The notes under the pieces: model-generated | Told to the model about the DNA's origin: nothing | Databases searched by the model: none | Seen by the model: the letters and a program-made list of their open reading frames with translations, nothing else | Program-made: the position numbers and the translations under genes | Assembly (NCBI RefSeq): GCF_003054445.1 | Contig: NC_042507.1 | Coordinates: forward strand, 1,426,001-1,490,000 | Source: Pichia kudriavzevii | Taxonomy: Eukaryota; Ascomycota; Pichiomycetes; Pichiales; Pichiaceae | DNA length: 64,000 nucleotides | Direction of reading: 5' to 3' | Part shown: piece after piece, positions 53,369 through 64,000 of the stretch | Position numbering within the stretch: position 1 is the stretch's first letter | Layout of the letters: each line of letters begins with the position of its first letter

Positions 53369-56225
53369 TGTCGAAGTAAATATTATGAAATTTTTTGTAT
53401 TAATAATATTTATTTCAAAGTAATGTAATTTTCTAAGAGTTTGGCCAACAACGGGATCAAACAAGTAGTAAATATCCAAAGTGCTACTTTTCATTAAGTA
53501 TTTTTTTTCCATTATTGACAAATCTTTTTCTTTACAAAGACAGCTCCATTTTTAAAGCATCAGGAGCAAGAACTCTTTAGCCGCTGCTTTTCAAGAGGCT
53601 GCAGGAATTTGTTAGTGTCCTTGTTCAAATGAAGAATACTAACTTCAACCGAGGAGACCTAGTTCAAAGAATTACTATTATTGAAATTGTTCAATATACA
53701 TAGCTTTTGCCCTTTATATCGTACTGTACATTTGCAAAGTTTTCAAACTAGGAAGCAGACCGTCTCTTGACTCTGTTTACAAAACCCGAAGCTATCTTTT
53801 TTAATTTTCCCTTTATGCGTAATACAAAACCTGGAAAAATAACGAGAAGTTTTTGCAATATTCGAAACTTTGCAAATTAACCCGGTCTGCAATATTTTTT
53901 GAGCAGCTTTTCACTGTTAGCTTTACTCTCTTCATTTTTGTAAACATAATGATGTCTTTAATGACTAGAAGGGGAACTTGTTATTATCGTAGCGCCACTT
54001 ATCTCTACTGTATTTCAGTAGTGAAACTTTAGGCCAGACAAAATTGTCCTAAACCTTTGGGATTTGTTAAAATCCCCTTTGAATTTCGTTTAACTATAAG
54101 TAATTATCCGAAGTCTACATTTACTATCATCCATTTTTATATTGCCAAATACTTGATAGAAACTATAGATAGCTATGAAGTCTTCAACAAATCGATTTTT
54201 TCCTCATAGCTTTCTTAATAACTTGCTGTTATATATTGTAATCCCAAAATATGAAATTGTTGATTATAGCGCCCAGCTTCAAAGCCTTGACAAAAATACT
54301 GGAAATGATGCGTAAACCATTGAGCTTTGTTTTGAGAATCTTCTTTTTGTTCTTTAGAATAAAAGGAAATAACTGTTTATATTATTCTTAACAGAAGGAA
54401 AAAGAAAGAGTTGTCAACGCGTACATATTTGTATAATAAAAGCTCCTTTTCAATAAACGTCTAAGGCGGAACTGATAGTATATTCATGCTTGAAATAATT
54501 ACTTTCGGGCTATTTCCGTCCATAAAGCGTCTCTAGAGGCCAGCATTTAACTTCTTATAAAATCAAAAATGGATTACTCTTACGTGATTTAATCACCAGC
54601 TCATGGAGGTCTTTTTTTTCAATTGGGTGCTGTTTAGTAAAAAAGTTAAGTTATATTTCCAGGCGACTTTAAGAAGGCTTCGCCTACCAAACACTAACCA
54701 AAACAAATAACAGAGACATAGACCAGCGGTATTCTCTCTTTTGCCTTATGCGTGAATTACTTAACCTTGCCTCGATGTAAGCTCTATCATTTTGAACATG
54801 TTTTTTTATGTTTTTACACAGACCCAATTTGATAAACTATAACTATATGTACACTTTATAAGCCATTGATTTTAGTGTAAACGAGATCGAAAAAGAAACA
54901 GATGCTCCTCGGTAATTTCACAGAAGCCAATATCTGTTTTTTTTTTGTACAACAATCAAGGAAAAAGTGGTTCACCGGTTTCAAATGCCAAATGCTAGAA
55001 TTTGAGCGCCGAGTTTCATATTATATGAAGTTAGGTAATTCTAAAAAGTCCTTTTGCAAAATTAAGTATAAGTTTCCAAAGTACTTCGAAAATAACATTC
55101 AGCGGCGTGCAGAGACATTAGGTAAAAGTAGTCGTTTCTGGCCAATGGTATATATATTTTGATGGTTTGAAATATTTTCCTCGGTTGTTCAATTAGAAGA
55201 GTTGAATTGGGGTGTAAAACAGTATAACATACCTACTGATGTTATCATAAACATAATTTCCAACTCAGTAATATTTGTTTTTCTAAGAAATAGTGTATGT
55301 TCCACTTGCAAACTCGACTTAAACAATTATACTGTCGCTTAACAAAACCAGTAGTCTTTGAACTTTTTGCAAGGATAAAGTGTTTTTTGGGAATATATTT
55401 AGACTTGAGTTTCAATGCTCTGAAAAAGGCTATCACTTTCCTATCAAGGCAGAGAACAACTACATATAGAGAAACAACATAAGTTAATGAGCATATATCA
55501 GCATCTTTGATTTAAACAGCTCTAGTATTGAAAGCAAAAATAAAAAATATTACTGTTTTGTAGCCTATATAATGCTTGCCTACAAAATGTTTCCTGTCAT
55601 AATTGTAAAAAGTTGTTTCGAATGGGCAAGCTAAGTCCCATGCCTTTTTATTTACATCAGGTATATCTTTTCCGCTTCTCTAGAGAACGAAAAGTCGTGA
55701 GCGTCATAGGTGCAGCAGAAAAATAAAAAGTCAGTAGATTGAGTAGATTTTTGTTTACTTTCCCTTGAGTACTTGCGCCCACTCAATGAGAGTTAAAGCA
55801 ACTGATCATGCTGATTCTGATTGTTAAGAGAGATAATTTAAACATTGGTGAATCGAAATGCGAACATCATTATGAGCCAAATGAAGCCAAACAGACTTGA
55901 TCAGGCAACCTGTCAAAATTAAGGAGTTAGTATTTACTAATGCATATGGTTGTGTTTATATTTCTTAGCATTCAAAAAGTGCACCCGTCCTTGGATATCT
56001 AGCTTAGTAGACACATGATGTTCCCTACAAGTATCAGATTATTGCCTTGCTTAATTTAGTTTTTATGTTGTATTATATAAGTTCTTTACAAAACTCCATT
56101 TTAAATACTTCCACATAGATTTCCAAAGTAGAGTTAATACTTGTCAATATTTCCTAGTAATAACAATATCTATACCTCTCTCATCAGATTCGAGAAAATA
56201 GGAACGTTCTATGTATTATAATCAT
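53369..56225. other. Right arm, inner 2.9 kb: no genes supported
   Basis: Mirror image of 36451-39307, with the same short chance frames. Confidence 0.65.
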
Positions 56226-59200
56226 GATTACTTTGTTGATATCAAGCTTGTTCGTGTTCTTGGATCGATTTGGCATTGTGCATTAGGCTTTGACGTAGTG
56301 ACAAAGCTGCTTGGTTGAATATTCTTTCAGGCACCTTTCTTGCTAGAGTTTGATCACAGTCTTTCCACAAGACATCATAAGTCTTTTCCTTGCCTGATTC
56401 TTCTGACCATCCACCGATACCAGTCATTTCGTTGATTCTTGCCAACATCTCACGCTCTGTTCTAGGCGGTTCCTGGTAAATATTGGGGTTTTCTTTATAG
56501 TATTTAATCCACTGTACATTTGATTCACGATCCTTCAAATTAATAACCAGTAAATCGACTTCATAAGCATTGTCGTTTATTTTCTTGACTAGTCTGTATG
56601 GCCCATACTATACTGGTTGAATTTTTGTGTACCTTATATTCACACCAAAGGCATCTTGATGCACTAACACTAAATCACCAACTTTATATTCAAAATATCT
56701 TCTTTTTCTATTATGGTGTTTTCCTTGTTGCCCTTGCGCTTTACAATATTATCCAGTGTTTGCTCTAAAATCAATTTCACACGTCTCACAAATTCTTCTG
56801 CGTTAGGTGAATATTTGTTATCCTCCAAATCCCAGCTATTTACTTTTTTTAATCATGTTCGATTCATACCCGTAGGCGATTTCAAAAGGACTTGCTTTAA
56901 TGGAATCTTGGTACGTTGAATTGTAACTAAGTTCACACATAGATAGATGTTCATCCCAGAATAATTGATCGTTTGAAGAATATTTCCGAAGTAACTGATT
57001 AACAATCTTGTTGACTCTTTCGGTTTGACCATCAGTTTCTGGATGATTAGTAGTTGAAAATAATAGAGAACTACCATTGAGATAATGTAATGTCTGCCAG
57101 AACTTATTCATAAACCGAATATCTTTGTCACTAAACAAACGAGCACATGCAGTAGCATTAAGTCTTTTGTGCGTGGGTATAAGATGTGTCATTTTTGAGA
57201 AGCGATCGACAATAACCATAATGATAGTGTAGCCTGTTGGGATTGGTAAAGGGGAAAACAACCCTTGTCTTCTTCTGGTGTTAGTGTTGTGCTGTTGACA
57301 GATATGGCAGGTTTCTACCCATTTTTGATTTGTCTCAACATAGATGACCAATAAAAACTATCTTTAAGATTCAAATAAGTTTTCCATGCACCAAAGTGAC
57401 AAGCATCTTTGGAATCGTGTGCATTTTTGAATATTCTATACGGTAGTTTCTTGTAGTTTGGAATAACTACTTTAAAGAAATCTTGAGACTCTAATGTCTT
57501 ATAATAACGTACCTCATCTTGATAACAGAAATGTTTGATATGATTTTTTATCTCAACTGGAACTTTTGTTTTCTCTCTCAAAGTTCTGAATATCAAGGCA
57601 TAATTAGTATTTTTTTTATAACCCGTAATAATTTTTTTTTTTAACTCTTGATTGGCTTCGATAGTACTTAGTGTCAAGGAATGTCTCTGTGTTTCATCCT
57701 CCTCTTTTTACGTCAATTCCAGCAACGCCAATTCGATTTTGGCTAGCGTTAACCTGTTTTAGTGGTTGTATGGGTATCTAGATAACGCATCAGCAGCGGA
57801 ATTGTTTTTTCCCTGTAAGTAACGAATATCAAAATCAAACTGTGGTAAAAAGTCCATCCATCTAGCCACTCTAGTGGAGTCTATGAGATTTTGGTTTTTT
57901 AAGTAAATTAAACTCTTGTGATCCGTCATAACAATGAAATGTCTTCCCATGAGATAATATCTCCATGTTCTTAATGCTTCAACAACAGCCATAAATTCAC
58001 GGTCATATATTCCATAATTCAGTTGACTTCCAACTAGCTTCTTTGAACCGTAAGCAATCACACCTCGTCATTTACCTGTTTCGTCCAACTGTTCTAGAGT
58101 ATAACCTAACGATACTCCACACGCATCGGTATGTAGAACAAATTTACAATTGCCTGACCAGCTTGGGTGCACCAAGATGGGACTTGATATCAAAGCTTTC
58201 TTTAGTTTGTTGAAGGCTTCGTCTTGTTCACTTGTCCATTTAATTTGTTTTGTCATGAACTTATGAATTGGATTAGCAATTTTGGAATGCCCTTTGATAT
58301 ACCTTCTATAATACGAAGTTAAACCAATAAACCTTTGTGCTTCTTCGACAGTCTTTGGTGTTGGCCAACTCTTTACCTTTTTTATTTTCTCGAGAGCGGT
58401 TTGAATACAAATTGGTGTAACAACTTGTCCTAAAAACCTAAATTCTTGATAAAAGAATCTGCATTTCGACTTCTTCGTAATTAGTTTATGTTTTCTTAGT
58501 GTCGACAAAACTTCTTTCACGTGCTTACCGTGAGTTTCAACATCTTCGGAGTATATAAAAATGTCGTCTAAATACACTTGGACAAATCCATTTATTTTTT
58601 TAGACAAGACATTATTCATCATCTGTGGAAAAGTCGCAGATGCACTTGTTAGTCCAGCCGGCATTACCATCCATTCATAATGGCCAGAGTAGAAAAAGCC
58701 GTCTTCTCGACATCTTCATCCGCAATTCTCACTTGGTAGTAACCAGGCATCAACTCTAACTTAGAATAGACTTTTGCCTTACCAAATCTTGAAATCAATT
58801 GATCAATATCTGGAAGTGGAAACTTGTTCCTAGCAGTATTATTGTTTAGAATCCTATAATCAACACACATACGCATAGTACCATCTTTCTTTCTAACAAA
58901 TAGCACTGGACTGTTAAAGGATTTGGAACTAGTTTTGATGAAACCTTGTTTGATTAAAACTTCAACTTGTTTTGTTAGTTCCTGTTTCTCAGAGAAGCTT
59001 ATTGGGATTTGTATTCATGGGTTAGTTAATATTATCAGGGTTTTCGACTTCGTCAACATCAATCGAGTAGATAAAAGTGAGATAGGATTCATTTCTCCTA
59101 ACTAACTTATTAACGTACTTTTCTTGATATTGAGTGAAACGCTCGATGGAGGTGGATTGATATTTAAACCAGTTGATTTAACGGCATCAACACTCATTAA

Positions 59201-60475
59201 ATTTTTTGAAATTAATTTATTGACACTTAGTCAATAGAGTTCCCAATATGAATATCTGGTGGTCACTGACCAACATGTAAAGCGACTTAATATCACTTAT
59301 ATTAATAGTTTCATTGACGTCTTTTCCAAATGGAATAGCTATAAAACCAATAACAATAGGATTTTTGATAATTGACGCTATTCGAGGATTACCAAATTAA
59401 CACTTTTTTTGCCCTGCATGATTCACAAGCATTTTAACATCATTTCCTTTGTTATGAATATTATGTGAAGAATAGTAGAAAACTGAATTATTTATGCTAT
59501 TAGGATTTGCTGGTGGCTTAGTAAAACTAAAAAAAACTTGAATTTCTTACCAACTTAAAATTATTATAAGCAGTTTTTTAGGTCCATCAGGAGCCATGAA
59601 TTTACTATTTTCGTCTCGTTCCTATTTTTTTAAAGTTGTTGGACCTTGGTCTGCGAGGGATGCCATTCAAAATACAGATATAATCAGGCTTGTAGACTAT
59701 CTTATCTCTGTATCTCTCATGGAAGCGCACTAAAATTTCGGAAACGGAAATAGCACCTAGGGTCTGTTGTAACAATTCCGTATTCCTCATTCCTTGTTCA
59801 ATTGTACTAAAATATTGAGCAATAGTAGGTTTCTCTTCAGCAACATCGAAAATAGTAGGTATAGGTACCCTAAGTTCTTCCTGCGAGCTCTTCGTTGGTT
59901 GATCTGACTTTCTTCTACACATAAATTTGATGATTTCCGTTTCGTGGCTTGTTTTTCGCAATAGAAACAAATGTTTTTTTAATTTAGCTTTAGAATTGTG
60001 TCAGCATTCTTTCAGTAAATCTTTATCAGTTAATTTAGTGGGGGACCTCTCAGAACCATTTTTTTTCAGGGTGATAACAGCGCATATAACCTTCTTATCA
60101 TATGATACCCTACAATATTCATAATATATTCTAATTTGTGATAACCATTGCATTGCCGCGGCTCTTCCTTTTAACGAAAGCAGTTTGCTAACATTCAGCA
60201 AAAGTTATTTTTTTACTTATAAACATGTCGAGCATGCCTTTTTCTCTTGGCTGTTTGTGCACACTGCAGCCTTAGTTCATTTTATCATATATTTATGTCT
60301 TCCTGGTCGTTGTGTTCTCAATATATCCCTCTACAATCACCATATTAGTTTGGATGTTAGGAAGTTGAATTGTACTAACTTGTTATCTTTATCTAATAAG
60401 AAGTCGAACATTGCAGGTACTACGTACTTGTTGGTTAATCTTTAAATTTTTTTTCTTTCTTTTAGTTCATTGTTT
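56226..60475 (-). mobile_element. Ty3/gypsy (Metaviridae) fossil, right-arm copy
   Basis: Mirror copy of the left-arm element in minus orientation. Integrase lies at about 56.2-57.7 kb, RNase H at about 57.75-58.2 kb, reverse transcriptase at about 58.2-58.95 kb and gag-like matter at about 59.6-60.2 kb. Broken, with at least half a dozen breaks, largely shared with the left copy. The integrase 3' part differs more from its partner than the rest of the arm does. Confidence 0.9.
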
Positions 60476-63400
60476 CTAGATCTAAATAGAAATCATTCCA
60501 TTGCTGTTTGCATGTTCTTTTCAGTTTACTTACTTCCATCTATTATTCTTATTGACCCATTCCATCTTCTCCTATTAGAATGATTCTGCCAACTAGACTA
60601 TGCAAAAAGTACATGTAGCCTAGTAGTGGTAAACACGTATGACTTTTCACTAGGACCAGTTCATTCTTTTGCTTTTCTTCGTTTCTTAGTTATAGCCTCC
60701 ATGGTTAACCGCAGAATCATATAACTTCAAGCTATGAAGGTAACGCGGCGTTCTATATAATACATTTTTATATAACCCACTGATAGTTAAATACCTGCCT
60801 ACAGCAGAACCGTTTATGATATAAATTTTGGATCAGTGTTTAAAGATGCTTTGAATGATCTAAAACTTATTTCTGCCAATCTAAATGAAAAATCCGCCAT
60901 ATTATAGTTGAGTGACAGCCTAGTCCTTAAATCGCATCTCTAAGTTTCTTCACATTTTTTGCCTTCACAAATATAAGCACATCATTTCACCGTATGTTTT
61001 TTGTTCAAAATACTGAGTCGTGCTGCAGGGAATTCATCTACAATCCTAACAATCTAAGTTTGTTAACTCCTATATACTATTCCATTCGTTAATTTTATTT
61101 TATTTTTTCTAAAACATATTAGACGGTGCGTAAACGATGTTTATCTTAGGAAATGGCTAATCAAAAATATCTTATTTGCATTGAATAGAAAAAATTTTAG
61201 GAAACTATTTAAACTTCGTTCATAGACAAGCTATATGTTCTTATTTATGTAGAGAAGCTATAAGCTAATTATTTTTTTCAGCCATTATAAGTTTAAGCAT
61301 ATAACTGTGTTGAAAGCCACTAAATAAGTGATAAAAAAATCAAAAGACCTACTAGTATACAGAGTTAATTCTACACTTGCTACCCTAATTATAAAAAGAA
61401 ACTATCGATGTATTTTTGTATTTCTTCTGAACAATTGGGGTTTTAAGTCTACCTACTTCTAAACCTTGATCATAGATACAATAGGTGCACAACACAAACA
61501 CGGTGTGTGGTATATTATGAGCAGCCAATTCACCATTTTGAAAAGCTAAAACTCTGTACCATAACTTTCAGTGGGATCCGTATTATCAAAACTATATTTA
61601 ATAATCCTATGTGCTAACTAAAGCCTGGAAGCTATATATATATAATTTAGTTTTAATTCATAAAGTTTTTTCATTGGACTGCCGGAATGTCATGGGCCTT
61701 TAAAACATTCACTGCTTAACTGGTGTAGATTCTTTGTTACACTGTGCATTGCTACTCGTCTTTCGTGTGAATTTCCCATCTCTATTCTAATACCTGTATT
61801 TTTCTGTTTAGATTTTGGACATTGAGTTACACTACTCGCTTATGTTTGTTGTAGCTAGTTTGAACTGAATCCTGGAAGTTTATTATCTTTTTGTGTTCTC
61901 ACACCACTTGCCAAGGGACTTGAGCCTGAAAAAAAAGAATGAGTTGAAAAAAAATGTAAGTTTTACACAATTTTAATCATTTTTCTTAAGTATGAATATC
62001 AGCGGTCTTGTAGGATGTTTTCCATCAATAAGCTGAACTCACTTTATAGAGCACTGAATTTCATTTTTGTATAACATTTGGTTATTTCCTCTCAGTCTGG
62101 CACTCGCTTTTATTCATTTTCCTAATAAATAGCTAATTCTGTTTCGATCAGGACTTCTAACTGTAGTGTGTACGACATCTAATTCTAGAAAGGGTATTCT
62201 CACTTCCTAGTTAAGATGTGTATCATATTCTTTTATAAAACTAAAAGCACCTAGCCTATTGAGTTTATAATACTGAAAGTCTACTGAACTAGTCATCTTT
62301 GTACATTTCTTTAGACTTAGATCCAATCTTGTTGCTTTAGTTTATTTTCTATATAGTTATTCGAGTTAATCACAAGTATCTAACAAAAGGTCCATACTTA
62401 CCGATTTGTGTATTAGGATTTTTCTTCTATTTCTTTGTAGGTAGTAGTGTTTCTAGGGGTAACCTTTCAAATTGGCCCTTCTGAGTCTATTCTAGTTTGA
62501 AAAAAGCAAAGTTCTCACTAAATAACACATATTAATAATAGTCTTTGCTACGGAACTAATTATTTCTTGATCTAAACTATTTTTGCTCCTGAATAGAAGG
62601 ACCTAGTTAATTTTTTATATTAAGACAGATGAAATCAAAGAAAGAAGTTGAATAAAGAATAGGTATATTTGTACTAAAGTTTGCTAAAAGCGATTTAGGT
62701 GGAGCTTCTTTTTATTTAAAAACCTCCCATAAACTTAATAACAATAAAGGTCTTCCTGTAAACTTTTGAAAAATGTACCAGAGTATTTAAGTTAAGTCCA
62801 AACCACGAGAATAGGTTAAAAGCTGCTACTTAGTTTATGTTTCATTGCCTTTTCAGTATCTCGAGACTTCTCCGCTGTCAATAATAAACAGTTGTCTAGC
62901 TATTTTGTTTAGGTTGGGTAAAAACCTACGGAAAGACAATAGGAGCTTAGGCTATCTATTGATAGATCAATTATTTGTTTTAAGAACTATAGAATTAAAA
63001 ACAAGGCAGTAGTTGTAGATTTTAAAGATTATTTAGAGTAGATAGATAGTAAAGGCTGTACTGAATATCAATGAGGATTTGCAGAACCAACAAGTGGCCT
63101 GCATCAAGCTATTTAAGTGATTCTATTGGTATTTTACTAGAAAAGGAAGGCTAATCATTTTTCCAATGACGGTTCATATAATCCAAGTTTTAAATGGTTT
63201 GCATCATCATAATAGGGGTATCTAAAAGGCATAAATCGACGAAAGTGATAAAAATTACTTATTAAACGACGTATTTACATCCACGTTTTTGCTGGAAGTA
63301 CTGAATCTGCCTACTGCTAGTTTGGGGAAGACAATAATACACAAAATAAAGACGATGATGAAGATTCCAGTTTTTTTTAAAGATAAAAAAATAGATATAT

Positions 63401-63537
63401 ATGTATAATTGTATGAATAGTTTTAATAATAACTTATGTTGCTATTTTGATAGCAATTCATTTTACTATTGAAAAGGTTACCCAGGCAAATAATATGTTT
63501 AGCACATCAGATTCTGTACTAATAATAATATAGAGTT
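60476..63537. other. Right arm, outer 3 kb: no genes seen
   Basis: Mirror image of 29139-32200; AT-rich with no open frame of note. Confidence 0.7.
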
Positions 63538-64000
63538 ATGTTATAACGTCAGGCAATACTTATGTGTATAGCGAAATAGTAAATGGCAGATTGTAAACCG
63601 TATGTTTTTACTACTCAGACTCATACGACATGTCTAGAAGCCCAAGCAATGAATTAGAGGACTGTTTGGTATCAACATCCAGTCACCTTGGGTGTAATAA
63701 AACTTATTTAAAGAGATAGTAGAAGATATAATCAAAGATCATGCACAAAATATAAATGTATAAGTGAAAGTAATGTATTGACACATTTTGCTTCGGGCAC
63801 GTGCGCATTAACAGATTTTGTATAAGGTTGATAATTATAGTACCTGGTGAAGAAGCATTATTCAGAAAGGTTGTAGCCCAACTAGATGTTGAAGTGGACC
63901 TTCTAATTTCCTTAAATACAATAGAAGCAAAATAGATGCTTTACCTATTACAAACACGATGAGTATTTTCTCGTTTTGCTTTAGTCAAACAGAGCTAATT
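63538..64000 (-). repeat. ~560-bp repeat, copy D (right outer, cut by window end)
   Basis: Partner of copy A but a mosaic. The outer part (about 63900-64000) equals copy A. The middle (about 63770-63890) follows copies B/C. The inner part alternates, with A-like blocks around 63670-63745. Confidence 0.85.

Larger units (their letters stand above)
52539..64000 (-). repeat. Right arm of giant inverted repeat (runs off the window)
   Basis: Reverse complement of the left arm, with the same order of parts mirrored: copy C, gene-free DNA, Ty3 fossil, gene-free DNA, copy D. The arms differ by scattered base changes and rare small indels, with a denser patch in the 3' part of the Ty3 fossil and in copy D. 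Confidence 0.95.

Overview
The window is nuclear DNA from a budding yeast (Saccharomycotina). The genes are compact and intron-poor, every recognisable one has a Saccharomyces-type counterpart (TOP3, LIP2, NUP42, ARV1, MSS116, CAB5, RPS31), and intergenic DNA is AT-rich. CTG is read as leucine at a conserved position of TOP3 (residue 501), so this is not a CUG-Ser or CUG-Ala yeast. A Pichiaceae species, such as Pichia kudriavzevii or a relative, fits best because of the putative centromere on the right. The species itself is inferred.

Left third (1-22.7 kb): twelve protein genes packed head-to-head and tail-to-tail, strictly alternating strand (+ - + - ...). They are a VPS64/FAR10-like FHA tail-anchored protein (running off the left edge), LIP2, TOP3, NUP42, ARV1, a CSC1/OSCA-type channel, an EBS1/EST1/SMG7-like protein, a ketopantoate-reductase-fold protein possibly related to CBS2, MSS116, a SET-domain methyltransferase, CAB5 and an unrecognised coiled-coil protein. 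Three act in mitochondria or probably do (LIP2, MSS116, the CBS2-like protein). NUP42 and the EBS1-like protein belong to mRNA export and decay.

Transition (22.7-28.6 kb): gene-poor DNA holding tRNA-Glu(UUC), the ubiquitin-ribosomal fusion gene RPS31 with a Cbf1/Tbf1-like promoter, and tRNA-Arg(UCU).

Right part (28.6-64 kb): a gene desert built as one giant inverted repeat. The left arm (28675-40137) and the right arm (52539-64000) are near-identical and equal in length to within 1 bp net over about 11.46 kb. They flank a unique 12.4-kb core (40138-52538). The right arm runs off the window. Each arm is bounded by inverted copies of a ~560-bp repeat (four copies in all, one a mosaic) and carries the same fossil Ty3/gypsy element. 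The core holds tRNA-Trp(CCA), a second, different Ty3/gypsy fossil whose LTR lies 18 bp upstream of that tRNA, and about 7 kb without recognisable genes. This architecture (AT-rich, gene-free, long inverted repeat around a unique core, tRNAs and Ty3 relics) is what one expects of a regional yeast centromere, and that is my main interpretation.
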